Source: Apostichopus japonicus
Lineage: Eukaryota > Echinodermata > Holothuroidea > Aspidochirotida > Stichopodidae
NCBI RefSeq assembly: GCF_037975245.1
Contig: NC_092570.1
Span: forward strand, 1,364,501-1,428,500
Direction of reading: 5' to 3'
Length of the DNA: 64,000 nt
Within the stretch, counting starts at the first letter, position 1; each line of letters starts with the position of its first letter. This document shows positions 27,797 to 39,122 of this stretch, in pieces. The notes below the pieces were generated by a model. That model was not told the origin of the DNA and ran no database searches. It saw only the letters and a list, made by a program, of their open reading frames with translations. The position numbers were made by a program, and so were the translations under genes.

Positions 27797-29039
27797 CTTT
27801 CATCCGGCAAGTGTTTCTTGAGAATGACGACGTTACACAAATTCTTCTCGCTTCTACGAACGGCTTTATCATATGGACACAGGGACTAATTCGAGTTTGT
27901 TTATATATTCGGACAAATCAGGCAATATATCGTGCTTGATGCGTTTAACGTTACATGCGAGTACATTTCGTTAATTCACATAACCAAAGTCTTGTTTTGG
28001 ACCATGTAAACGATTCATGCATTTCATGACTGTCTCTAATGTTCTTCATTATGAACGCTAACTGATATACGTGATATGCTTGTTTGATCACCAATGTGAT
28101 GAGAAGTGTGCGTTGTGACGATTCTCTCTTCCAGTTAACAGGCTACCTCATAGTACAGCGAAAGACATTTGCAGATAGGACTTAGACATTTCAAGAAACG
28201 CGGCAAAAGTAGGACAATGTCATGATCAATTTTATTTAATGGAAACACTTCGCCGATTAGTGAAAAAAAACTTACTCCCCTGTCGTACAGCCTTACCCTA
28301 TGGTTTTGCACTCAGTTACATGGCCGACTTCATATTTGCTTGATGGAAGTCTACTACAAATGAGAACCATAATCCATCCTCATTCACGAGGATACATGAA
28401 TAAATGTGACAATCATGTTGAACATGTTTCCGAATTCGACATCTGCAGCATTATCTTCCGAGTGAGTAAGACGCTTTGGCAGACAGAAGACATTTTATGA
28501 AGGATTTTCATAGCCTATATACTCAATGTTTAATTTCACGGGAACAACTGTTGACTGAAATGCGATCTTCGATGAACTTCATTCGTCTTCAAGCTTTAAG
28601 TAAATAAAGGTGCATATTCCAATTATTGTGCCTAATTGATTAATGTGCCTAATTGATATGAGTACATAGTACAATTAGGACTTCATCATTTAATAATACT
28701 ATTTCAATTATAAGTTCATATTAACCGTCTATACTGCTTGACAGGGATATTACTCTTTTTTTCTAAATCACATCTTTGGTATCCTCAGGTTTTGATCCTG
28801 TTATCTTCTCTAGGATTTGTGTCACATAGCATCATTGGTATTAAGTATTATATATTGGTATCCAGTGGAACTAAAACAAGAAAATTGACAAAGAAGAAAA
28901 ATAGCGATAATTACTGTACGTAACAATCATTGTCACAACGTGGTTTACCACATTCAAATGACTTAAAAAGTTATAAGAAACAAATCGGATTATTATAGTA
29001 AGAACTACAAGAATTGACTAGAATATTTATTTATCTAAA
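27797..29039 (+). repeat. Upstream part of the GPCR2/GPCR3 segmental duplication (GPCR2 copy)
   Basis: From AGCTTTCATCCGGCAAGTGT onward this matches 34633-35851 with few changes (for example GGACTTAGACATTTCAAGAA at about 28178 and 35021). It ends at the GPCR2 start. It should contain the shared promoter. The ORF at 28300-28500 is also present, altered, upstream of GPCR3 and is not protein-like. Confidence 0.85.
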
Positions 29040-30029
29040 ATGGATTACTTAAACATTTCTTTGAACACATTTTCATATCGTTGGTGGGATTATAATTATG
29101 ATCAAAATTTAACTGTATGGCAAAGCGTTTTATTTTTTAGTTTAAGTCTTTTTGCAATAACAACAAATGTATTGTTTTTGATTACAGTTAAGAGACATCC
29201 AATGTTACGAAAATCTGCCATGAGCATTTACCTGGTAGCATTGTCAGTTGTTGATTTGATTACATCAGTACTCTTTCTCTTATTTTCGATTATAAGCCTA
29301 CAATTAGGCATACAACACATTCTAGACCCGACACGTGTTCATTTTTTATGGATCCTCACTGGTGGTGTGTCTGCTATGGCGCTGTCACTATGTTGGAGTT
29401 CTTTGCAATATATAAGTCTATGCCTTGTTATATTAATTGCGTATGAACGTTATAAGGCTATTTGTAAACCGTTGGAACACATAGGTTCAGTTACAAATCT
29501 AAAGCGGCGATGTTGTTTGACTGCGATTGGAATTTCTGTTGCTCTTGTTGGTCTTTCTTTAGTTTTCGGTTTTGCCTCTTTGTATTTACTTGCCGGGATA
29601 AGTAGCTTCATAGAGAAAGTACCACCATCCAGTTATATTTTCATCTCCTCAGATTTAATTACCTTATTATTTATGGTAATACTCTACACTAAAATCATCA
29701 AAGTATTTAATGAGAATCTAAACATCAGTGACTGGGATAAAATCCGGAAACGAAATCATCAACTACAGCGGAATCTGACCATAATGGTACTGGTAAATTC
29801 TGCTGTGTTCATATTTTTAGTGCTATGTCAGGATATCGCTATCTTTCTCGCAATCATAGTTAAACGCGATGACGGTGGTTTATCTTGGAGAAATTACTTA
29901 CTCCTAATATATTTCCCTACATTGCTAAATTCTGGTATTAATCCAATTATTTACAACATTTTTGGTTCTCGTTATCGAAGTGCTCTGAAAAGTACATTGA
30001 ATTGTTGCACAGGAAGAGACAAAAACTAG
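29040..30029 (+). CDS. Class A-like orphan GPCR 2 (intronless, 329 aa, shortened tail)
   Basis: ATG 29040 gives MDYLNISLN with N-glycosylation sites. Helix landmarks: AITTNVLFLITVKRHPMLRK (TM1/ICL1), ALSVVDLITS (TM2), AYERYKAICKPLEH (end of TM3), LYTKIIKVFNEN (end of TM5), CQDIAIF (TM6), NSGINPIIYNIFGSRYR (TM7/helix 8). No Cys at 3.25. Compared with GPCR3, a frame change just after TGRDKN brings an early stop. The sequence for the GPCR3 tail (EHGDIELSHVV) is still present but out of frame at 30030-30064. TM cores are near-identical to GPCR3. Confidence 0.9.
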   Translation: MDYLNISLNTFSYRWWDYNYDQNLTVWQSVLFFSLSLFAITTNVLFLITVKRHPMLRKSAMSIYLVALSVVDLITSVLFLLFSIISLQLGIQHILDPTRVHFLWILTGGVSAMALSLCWSSLQYISLCLVILIAYERYKAICKPLEHIGSVTNLKRRCCLTAIGISVALVGLSLVFGFASLYLLAGISSFIEKVPPSSYIFISSDLITLLFMVILYTKIIKVFNENLNISDWDKIRKRNHQLQRNLTIMVLVNSAVFIFLVLCQDIAIFLAIIVKRDDGGLSWRNYLLLIYFPTLLNSGINPIIYNIFGSRYRSALKSTLNCCTGRDKN

Positions 30030-30499
30030 AACATGGAGACATAGAACTTAGTCATGTTGTCTAACCACACTCTCCTCACTATTATTATGATAACAACAAT
30101 ATTCCAGCGTTCCACACTGATTAATGACTTCTGTAAATGGGGGGTGGTGCTTAATGCGACTCACATTGTTACTTTTATTCGCAATTTAAAATGTACGTGA
30201 GTAAGGAGATCTTTCGATGATACTACAAGACACTACATTATTGTATAACCAAGTTGTATGGAATAACTCGTCAATTAGAATTAACAATAAAATTATATAT
30301 AAAAGGACTTGGCACACCAGGGGGGGGGGCTTATTATGTGAAGGATTTAGTCCACATAAACAACAAGGTCCTTAATTTCTTACTTTTCGAAATCAATTTA
30401 ATTTACTTGGTTCCTTTTCACCCTTTACCTTGGTCTGGTGGACGATATCCCCTCTTACTGGAAAACGTTGGTTAACGTGAATACTGTTCCCCATTGAAG

Positions 30500-31140
30500 A
30501 TGACACTTTGTATCACAGGTTATTCGGTATTCCGCGTATGTCCCGTGCCTTTTATAAGGAGGTGGTAAAGAATGTCTCTAAAAATCCGACCATTTGTCTT
30601 AAATGGGAAACCTCTTTTCAATTTAATGAGGATCAATGGAGAATTAATGATGATCAATGGAGAAAGGATTTTTTAAAGTCCTTTTCAGTCATTAAGAGAA
30701 AATAAGATTAACATTTTTCAGTATCGTTTAATTCATAGGATTCTGGGCACAAATCGTTTGCTTCATCAAATGAATATTAAACATACATTCCATGTTAACC
30801 TTTGATGAGGAGGATGAAGAAACTATTGATCAATTACTTTGGGTTTGTAATTAAAGGAAGTCATTTATTTTAGACGTCGAACTATCTGTGCTTGGTGAAC
30901 AATTTACTTTTCAAAGAAGGATATTTATTTCGGACACCAATTGTGCCTGAAGCACCCCTATAACTTTCCGATTTTTGACCTTAAATATTATATTTTTAAG
31001 AAGAAATTTCAAGAAGAAATTCCTAATTTAAACGAATTTTTATTTAGATTTAAATGTATGCTTCAAGTCGAAGAATATTTACAAAAGTATAAATTTCATG
31101 CACCCATTACCTATACTACTTTACATAGTGCATTTTAAAA
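30500..31140 (+). pseudogene. L1/Tx1-like LINE ORF2 3' fragment
   Basis: Plus-strand pieces across frames read RLFGIPRMSRAFYKEVVKN, NIFQYRLIHRILGTNRLLHQ and FDEEDEETIDQLLWVCN, followed by an RKSFILDVELSVLGE-like stretch. This pattern (FQ..LIHRILGTN..L, then ETI..L.W.C) is typical of the C-terminal region of L1-clade ORF2. It is interrupted by stops and frame changes. Confidence 0.7.
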
Positions 31141-31309
31141 ATGCATTTTCTTATTTTCGTAAAGATCTCATCAATTGTATATATTATTTTCAGATTATGT
31201 TATTCAGCGTCTAAATCGATCCTGTGTAAAGTAAGTTTTTTTTGAGTGAGTTATGGATAAATATCAAAAATTTAAAAAAAATAAATAAAAAATTGCGGTG
31301 GATTCGAAC

Positions 31310-31520
31310 TGGTGAAGATAGTTCAAGATGAAATTCCTAATTTAAACGAATTTATATTTAGATTTAAATGTATGCTTCAACTAGAAGAATATTTAAAAAA
31401 GTATAAATTTCATGCACCTATTTCCTATACTACTTTACATAATGCATTTAAAATATGCATTTTCTTATTTTCGTAAAGATCTCATCAATTGTATATACTT
31501 TTTTCATATTATGTTATTCA
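31310..31520 (+). repeat. Second partial LINE tail copy
   Basis: GAAATTCCTAATTTAAACGA and CGTAAAGATCTCATCAATTG repeat the stretch at about 31015-31180 in tandem. A third copy follows GPCR3 (about 36988-37300). Confidence 0.8.
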
Positions 31521-32149
31521 GCGTCTAAATCGATCCTGTGATCTTAAATCACTGTGTATCTAATGTTGTTGCTTCTTTAAAATTGACTTCAGGAAGAGAT
31601 GTTTCTTTGTCATTACATTTTTGGACCCGTCACATCGGATGACTGGATGTGTAGTGGCAGAGCTGCTTATTTGGCCTTCCATAGAAAAGTAATTTTTATG
31701 TTTTCGGGTGTTAAAAGCCTACAAGCCAGCACGGTATTTACGAGTCAGAAAATATCACCATTTACGACCCACGAGTACGTTTATATGATTTCGAGTATTT
31801 TTAGTGTGTTTCGCTAGCTTTTAGAATGTATCATTCTACAGTTATTTTGTTTCCTTGTTTTTCGTGTTTTTTTTTTGGTGACGAACGGTGTAAATATCTC
31901 TGTAAATACAAGTTGTTATTACTTTACTACGGACTTTCGTCAGTGTGTGCTATTACGGATTTTCGTCTTCAGCAAATTTTAGTCGGCTTTTCAGCTGTGT
32001 GCCCGGACATCACATGATGGATTGTAGTTATTGTATAAGAGTGTTTAGATTCATTGTGCTTAATACTCAGCAGTACAATAATATCCGCCAATCAATGTGA
32101 TGACTGTGTGTTTAACATGGTGAATGTAACATTTATTACACAAATAGTA
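31521..32149. other. Non-coding, no recognised feature
   Basis: Short ORFs at 31599-31817 and 31826-32017 look random in composition. Confidence 0.4.
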
Positions 32150-32490
32150 ACATGAAATTGATATACTGTCATAGCATTCAGTGTCCCATTAATGCTAAGG
32201 GTCAGTTTAATGCAAATATGTTTCATGTCACAAAGTTCACTATTGTTCCATTTGCTTTCAAGATAATTATATCGGTACATGTCATTCTTCAATCTTTCTT
32301 TGTTAATGGTTGTTTGTTGACTCTTAATTGAAATAAAACTATTATCTGCAGCAGATTATGAAAATACTGCTTATATAATATGGGTGACTACAGGAAAAGG
32401 CTATCTTTGTCATTGTCTTCATGGCCGACAGTTGATTATGATTTAACTTTAACTTAAAATGATGTTTACTATAAACGTTGAAGAGGTGGG
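32150..32490 (+). repeat. Dispersed repeat R1, copy 2
   Basis: Partner of 10605-10940, same orientation, diverged by scattered substitutions and small indels. Confidence 0.75.
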
Positions 32491-33890
32491 TATTTATGTG
32501 AAAAGTGAAGAAAAATAATTTCAGTGTTAACTGGCTATAACCAAATATTCAAGATCCTTCCTCTTACTTGAGGATGTATAAGTATTGATCCATTGTGCTT
32601 AATATTATTACATCATAATCCTGTCAAAGAACTGATAGTAAGTTTCCCTAGTTGGAACAGTACTACAATGCTTAATTAAATACCAGCATGTTTAAATTGC
32701 AAAGCTCAAATGACGTAGAAGATTATGTTTCTTTATCTTAATTTTGGGAGCTTTCAAATATTTTACATGTTGAGAAAGTTGGGTCAAAATTCCTGAGTCG
32801 ACCAAATGCTTTTTGTACATGCATCTAAGAAACTAAAAAAGTGATTTATATAAATTTTCGTAAGCATACACCTTATTTAAGTGATAGTATCTTTTGTTCA
32901 TGTTTTGTTATTACCTTTTGTTTATGTTTTTTCTATTGTACTGTTTTTCATTTTAGGTAAAAGTAGGATTTACATTGCTGAAAGATTCCAGCCGTTTGAA
33001 AGTATATGATATCAATGTGGTCACGGCCGCCATAATGTATCTGATGCAAACTGTCATCCATAACTGGACACAAATGTTAAAATATCATGGCTGTAGTTCA
33101 CTACTCATGCATGATTGTATATGCACAGGATACCCTCTTAAGTATTGAAATAAAAGGTTGAATTCATCAAATATTCTGAATTATTTGTGTTGTCATTCCT
33201 TTTTGTTGTCTCTTAAATGTGCCTTTCTGTTGTGATCGATTTAATAAAAATAAGTGCACCAAGCTGCTTTTAATAATTAACCTAAAACATGTGTAAAACG
33301 CTTAATGAACGGTTGCTATATGTAGAAATCGCTGGCAAAACTTCACATAATAATATGATGTGGCTGAATTTTATACTTGGTACGTGGATGCACCTTATTG
33401 ATTACACGGAACCTTGAGGTCAACAGAAATTAAGCCTGGAACTTATTGAAACCTTCCGATTACTCAAAAAGTAAGTATTAGATGAAGTTGTTACATACAT
33501 GGATATGGTTCCCCCTTATTGAGTACGCGAACCAGAAACTGGTGAAGGTTAAAGGTCATAAGAGGACAGATCCTGCAGGTCAGAGCCTGAAAATTTTGTT
33601 AACACTTTAACTCAAGAAGTAAAGCTTGGGTGAACTTTTTTTCCTTAGGTACGCGAACCTTGGTGAATGTTTATGGTCATTTGGAAATTGCAGAGGTCAA
33701 AAGTCTGAAAACATTGTAAACATGATAACTGAAAACATCTCGATTGAAGATAATACTTGGTAAGTAAATCACCCTTATTATTGAGCACAAGCACCCTATC
33801 GAAATTGATGGAGGTCAAAGGTCTGAAATCCCTAACCTATCCCAACACACACACACACTCCCGCACACACAAATCCGCCTGCGTGACTGC
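32491..33890. other. Non-coding, no recognised gene
   Basis: AT-rich sequence. Between 33400 and 33840, several GGTCAAAGG/GGTCATAAG-type blocks recur (GAGGTCAAAGGTCTGAAA), hinting at a decayed tandem repeat. An (AC)n tract lies at 33845-33870. Confidence 0.4.
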
Positions 33891-33891
33891 A

Positions 33892-34615
33892 TAGGCTACG
33901 ATTATCATCGAAACCAACTAGAATGCAAAATGCATTGAGGTTTCGATGAACTTCAATGCAGTAAACGTCTGCTTGTTAGTAACCAGAACTAGCTGTTACA
34001 ATAGAAATGGTCCGAACCACAATTTCCCCCATATAGATATCATGTAAAAGGATTTTCAGAGTTTGACATCTGGTGACCCCAAATGAGATTTAACCTCACA
34101 AGCAACATGATTCTACACACACCCACCCGACTTAGGGACTGCTTAGGTTACGATTATCATCGAAACCAAAAATAAATAACAATAGCTGTAACTGAAGGCG
34201 GTGCATTATATCAAAACAATAGGGACCACTGTTTGAGTGAGTGATATTTCAGATAAACAATAGAGTTCACCGTGCAACGCGCTTAGATGCAGGCAAATTG
34301 TCTTGTCAAAGGTCAAGAAAATTTGTTATAGGGAGATATTATGAATATGGCTTGCAATACCTTCCCTCACATATGCTTAGGTTACGATTATCATCGAAAC
34401 CAATGATAAATAACGATAGCTGTAACTGAATGGGGTGCTGCATATCAAAACAATAGGGACCACTGCTTGAGTGAGTGATATTTCAGATAAATAATAGAGT
34501 CCACTGTGCAACACGCGTAGATACAGGCAAATTGCCGGGTCAAAGGTCAAGAAAATTTGTTATAGGGAGAGTTTATGAATATGGATTGCACCACCTTCCC
34601 TCACATATGCATATA
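33892..34615 (+). repeat. Tandem 234-bp repeat with ATTATCATCGAAACC motif
   Basis: 34186-34419 and 34420-34615 are two copies (CAAAACAATAGGGACCACTG, GAGTGAGTGATATTTCAGAT, GGTCAAGAAAATTTGTTATA). The short block TTACGATTATCATCGAAACC appears three times (33896, 34148, 34380). Confidence 0.8.
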
Positions 34616-34632
34616 TTAAAGGTTTCATCAAC

Positions 34633-35851
34633 AGCTTTCATCCGGCAAGTGTTTCTTGGGTATGAGGAAGTTGCACAAATTTGTTTCTCTTCTACGAACG
34701 GATTTATCATATGGACACAGGGAGTAATTCGAGTTTGTCTATACTGTATATTCGGACACATCAGGCAATATATCGTGCTGATTACGTTTAACGTTACATG
34801 CGAGTACATTTCGTTAATTCACATAACCACAGTCTTGTTTTGGACCATGTAAACGATTCATGCATTTCATGACTGTCTCTAATGTTCTTCATTATGAACG
34901 CTAACTGATATACGTGATATGCTTGTTTGATCACCAATGTGATGAGAAGTGTGCGTTGTGACGATTCTCTCTTCCAGTTAACAGGCTATACCTCATAGTA
35001 TAGCGAAAGACATTTGCAGATAGGACTTAGACATTTCAAGAAACGCGGCAAGAGTAGGACAATGTCATGATCAATTTTATTTAATGGAAACACTTCGCCG
35101 ATTAGTGAAAAAAAAAATACTCCCCTGTCGCGTACAGCCTTACCCTATGGTTTTGCACTCAGCTACATGGCCTACTTCATATTTGCTTGATGGAAGTCTA
35201 CTGCAAATCAGAACCATAATCCATTCTCATTTACGAGGATACATGAATAAATGTGACAATCATGTTGAGCATGTTTCCAAATTCGACATCTGCAGCATTA
35301 TCTTCCGAGTGAGTATGTCGCTTTGGCAGACAAGACATTTTATGAAGGATGTGCATAGCCTTTACTCAATGCTTCATTTCACGGGAACAACTGTTGACTG
35401 AAATGCGATCTTCGATGAACTTCATTTGTCTTCAAGCTTTAAGTAAATAAAGGTGCATATTCGAATTAATGTGCGTAATTTATGGTACATAGTACAATTA
35501 GGACTTCATCATTTAATAATACTATTTCAATTATAAGTTCATATTAACCGTCTACTGCTAGACAGGGATATTACTCTTTTTTTCTAAATAATATCTTTGA
35601 TATCCTCAGCTTTTGATCCTGTTATCTTGTCAAGGATTTATGTCACATAGCATCATTGGTATTAAGGATTATTTATTGGTATTCAGTGGAACCAAAACAA
35701 GAAAATTGACAAAGAAGAAAAAATAGCGATAATTACGTAACAATCATTGTCACAACGTGGTTTACCACATTCAAATGACTTAAAAAGTTCAAATATACAA
35801 ATCAGATTTTTATAGTAAGAACTGGAAGAATTGACTTGAACATGAACTGAA
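34633..35851 (+). repeat. Upstream part of the GPCR2/GPCR3 segmental duplication (GPCR3 copy)
   Basis: Partner of 27797-29039; the offset drifts only slightly through indels. The duplication puts the same presumed promoter in front of both receptors. Confidence 0.85.
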
Positions 35852-36925
35852 ATGGATTCTTTCACCTCATCACATCCTTTTGATACAGTATACCTATCTA
35901 ACTGTAGTTGTGAGTCCTTTAACGACGCAATATACGATTATGAGTATGACAGATACAGTTTTTGGTGTAGTTCAGATGAATTTACTCTAACGATAGGCCT
36001 ATGGCCATTCTTTATTTCATTGATTTTAAATCTTTTGGCAATAACAACAAATGTATTGTTTTTGATTACAGTTAAGAGACATCCAATGTTACGAAAATCT
36101 GCCATGAGCATTTACCTAGTAGCATTGTCAGTTGTTGATTTGATTACATCATTTCTCATTCTCGTATGTTCGATTATACAACTCATTTTCAAACTTAGTG
36201 ATCCAATTGTGACGTCACGGTCTGCTGTACTGCTGTCACTATGTTGGAGTTCTTTGCAATATATAAGTCTATGCCTTGTTATATTAATTGCGTATGAACG
36301 TTATAAGGCTATTTGTAAACCATTGGAACACATAGGTTCAGTTACAAATCTAAAGCGGCGATGTTGTTTGACTGCGATTGGAATTTTTGTTGCTTTTGGT
36401 GTTCTTTTTGTTGTTTTCCTATTTTCCTCTATGGAATTACTTGGCGGGGTAAGAAGCTTGGGGAAAATATGCGAAATACCACCATCCAGTTATATTTTCA
36501 TCTCCTCAGATTTAATTACCTTATTAATTGTTGTAATACTCTACACTAAAATCATCAAAGTATTTAATGAGAATCAAAACATCAGTGACTGGGATAATAT
36601 CCGTAAACGTAATCATGAACTACAGCGGAATCTGACCATAATGGTATTGGTAAATTCTGCTGTGTTCATATTTTTAGTGCTATGTCAGGATATCGCTATA
36701 TTTCTCGCCATCACAGTAAAACGCGATGACGGTGGTTTATCTTGGGAAGATTACTTACTCCTAATATTTTTCCCTTCATTGCTAAATTCTGGTATTAATC
36801 CAGTTATTTACAACATTTTTGGTTCTCGTTATCGAAGTGCTCTGAAAAGTACCGTGTTGAATTGTTGCACAGGAAGAGACCAAAATCTAGAACATGGAGA
36901 CATAGAACTTAGTCATGTTGTCTAA
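35852..36925 (+). CDS. Class A-like orphan GPCR 3 (intronless, 357 aa)
   Basis: ATG 35852 gives MDSFTSSHPFDTVYLSNCS, a longer ectodomain with a sequon and several Cys. TM1 is entered by IGLWPFFISLILNLLAITTN, then TM2 ALSVVDLITS, TM3 ending AYERYKAICKPLEH, TM5 LYTKIIKVFNEN, TM6 CQDIAIF and TM7 NSGINPVIYNIFGSRYR. No Cys at 3.25, although one occurs in ECL2 (KICEIPPSS). The intact tail ends ELSHVV. Cytoplasmic-facing parts match GPCR2 almost exactly; the ectodomain, TM2-ECL1-TM3 entry and TM4-ECL2-TM5 entry differ. The ligand is unknown. Confidence 0.92.
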   Translation: MDSFTSSHPFDTVYLSNCSCESFNDAIYDYEYDRYSFWCSSDEFTLTIGLWPFFISLILNLLAITTNVLFLITVKRHPMLRKSAMSIYLVALSVVDLITSFLILVCSIIQLIFKLSDPIVTSRSAVLLSLCWSSLQYISLCLVILIAYERYKAICKPLEHIGSVTNLKRRCCLTAIGIFVAFGVLFVVFLFSSMELLGGVRSLGKICEIPPSSYIFISSDLITLLIVVILYTKIIKVFNENQNISDWDNIRKRNHELQRNLTIMVLVNSAVFIFLVLCQDIAIFLAITVKRDDGGLSWEDYLLLIFFPSLLNSGINPVIYNIFGSRYRSALKSTVLNCCTGRDQNLEHGDIELSHVV

Positions 36926-36958
36926 CCACACTCTCTGTCTACATATGTATACATATAC

Positions 36959-37338
36959 GAATATATATATATATATATATATATATAGGAAGTCATTTAC
37001 TTTAGATGTCGAACTATCTGTGCTTGGTGAACAATTTACTTTTCAAAGCAGGATATTTATTTCGAATACAAATTGTGTGTAATGTACCCCTCAAATGTCC
37101 AATTTTTAACCTAAAATATTATATTTTTAAGAAGAAACTTCAAGAAGAAATTCCTAATGTAAACGAATTTTTATTTAGATTTAAATGTTTGCTTCAAGGC
37201 GAAGAATATTTAAAAAAGTATACATTTCATGCACCCATTTTCTAGACTTCTTTATATAATGCTTTTAAAAATGCAATATCTTGTTTTCGTAAAGATCTCA
37301 TCTGTATAAATATATATATATATATTTTTATATATATA

Positions 37339-37374
<36 letters not shown>

Positions 37375-37375
37375 T
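36959..37375. repeat. (AT)n tracts flanking a third LINE tail copy
   Basis: (AT)n at 36959-36987. A copy of the 30856-31140 LINE fragment follows (GTCGAACTATCTGTGCTTGG, then KKLQEEIPNVNEFLFRFKC in translation) to about 37300, then more TA-rich sequence to 37372. Confidence 0.8.
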
Positions 37376-38275
37376 GGCGAGTCATATTTGGCAATAACAA
37401 TGAATATTTTAAATGATGTAAACGATCTGTTATGAGTTAATGGCAGCTACCTTACTATTCTATTAGATGCTTTATCCAGTGGTGGAGGGGATTTAAAAAA
37501 AAAGTGACTACATCATGTTAACAGTTTATAGAAGTAACATCTATTAAACCAAAGACAAAAAGTGCCAGAAAACCGTACGGTTTCTTTGATGTTTTATCAT
37601 TTGTCAGTTCATGCCTTTTTGAATTTCTTCGCCCTCCCCCTCCCTTTCACCCCAGCCTCTTTTACATATGTCGGTTTGTGTTTGCTACCCCTACCCTTTA
37701 AAAATAAAATTAACGTTAAATACCCATCTATAGATATTTGGACATTAAACATTGAATCAGGGTGTTGGCGACAGCTTGTACATTTGTTTATTGAAGCAAA
37801 CATAAAGAAATTAAAAGCCTCCCGAAAAGGGCCATATAACTATAAATTTAAGTTGGCAAGATATATGCAAAGAACGTTTGTAACTTGATTCATGTATCGA
37901 GTGGACAGAAAATTGTATCAGAAAGATGCAAACATATATTTCGGCTTGTCTCTTATTTTTCGAGATATATATTTGGATGCTGATTTTCTTCAAGAAAAAT
38001 ATGTTGGCTTGCCTGTTTTTCTAGAGCTAGGCTCTATACTTTCCTAAAATTCGTTGCTACCAATTATTAGTTTTTTCGAACGAATTATTAATTTTTCTGG
38101 CAAATGAAATATTTACTGCACATCCGTGTAGCTGTTTACAACATAACTGTTATGGTGGTGAGGTTGTTAACCCGACAACTGACCTTCCAAACTCAGGAAA
38201 CTGATAAGATTAAAATGATGCCAAGATTATCAACTTTACAAATTGTTCTTAAAGGGTGTGAAGACTCGCGCAAAA

Positions 38276-38630
38276 AGAAACGTCTCATGCCGGTAATCTG
38301 ACCTATAGTTTCGATTGAGATGTAACAGAAGTGTTAGACACCACCATTGATCCCAGAAAATACACACACAGCTTGCTACCGTCGGTAATTAAACACTAGT
38401 GTACAGTCAGTACATACAGCTGCGGTCAATACCCACAGCGCAGTGTACAAACGATACAGCGATGGACATCTCAGGTCCAGCTAAAGATAACAAGGTATCA
38501 CGTTTCATTATACTGTCAGCATTTTGTAGCGACAAGCAGAAAACTTCACTTGCAAGCATCGGAAAGTTAACTATTTTTGAGAGCGCGACACGCGGTTCGG
38601 GGCGAGTCTTCAATGCCTTTAAATTGAAAC
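38276..38630 (+). repeat. Dispersed repeat R2, copy 1
   Basis: Matches 53515-53852 (ATCCCAGAAAATACA, ACACTAGTGTACAGTCAGTACAT-like core, GGGGCGAGTCTTCAATGCCT). A 112-codon ORF overlaps it (38399-38737), but the frame is broken in the second copy, so a conserved protein is unlikely. The stretch 37376-38275 shows nothing recognisable. Confidence 0.75.
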
Positions 38631-38763
38631 ATGTTATGAAAGCTGTCAGTGACACATCACTCCCCTCCATCCGTAAGTTCAAATTAAACAATCAAATAAT
38701 CGCAGCAACACGTAAGTTACCAATCCCTGCAATGTGACCGTGTAAAATTCAGAGTAAATATTC

Positions 38764-39122
38764 AGTGGCGTGTAGGAAGGTACTTTTGAGTGGGGGGGGG
38801 GGGGAGAAGACTGATGGCCGGCCTGGGGGAGGGGTCTAAGGGGAGGGGGATTTTTTTGGCATTTCCAGGTGGCCTCAGATGCAATTTGGTGCAATATAGC
38901 ACACTTCAACACCCAATCCATTTTGTAAAGAATTTTGCATTTTCACCTGGCTTTAGATGCAATTTGGTGCTCCAAATGAGTTTTTTTTTCTCATTTGGAA
39001 ATGAAAAAGGGGTTTTCTGACTTGCGAAGCGGGGGGGGGGGGCGGAATGATACTTCCGCCCCTCCATATTTTTCACTGGGGGGGGGGCTGGCGCCCCCAG
39101 CCCCCCGGTTCCTACGCCCTTG
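38764..39122. mobile_element. Small non-autonomous element bounded by CAGTGGCGTGTAGGAA / TTCCTACGCCCTTG
   Basis: The two ends are imperfect inverted repeats of the same type as the CAGGGGCGTAGC element at 55572. The interior has long G runs and two GATGCAATTTGGTGC blocks (about 38877 and 38957) similar to the GATGCAATCTGGTGC blocks at 55.7-56.4 kb. No exact target duplication was found. Confidence 0.55.

Noticed and set aside
38399-38737. 112-residue ORF within repeat R2
   Set aside because: The frame is broken in the second R2 copy at 53.7 kb and the peptide has no recognisable domain.
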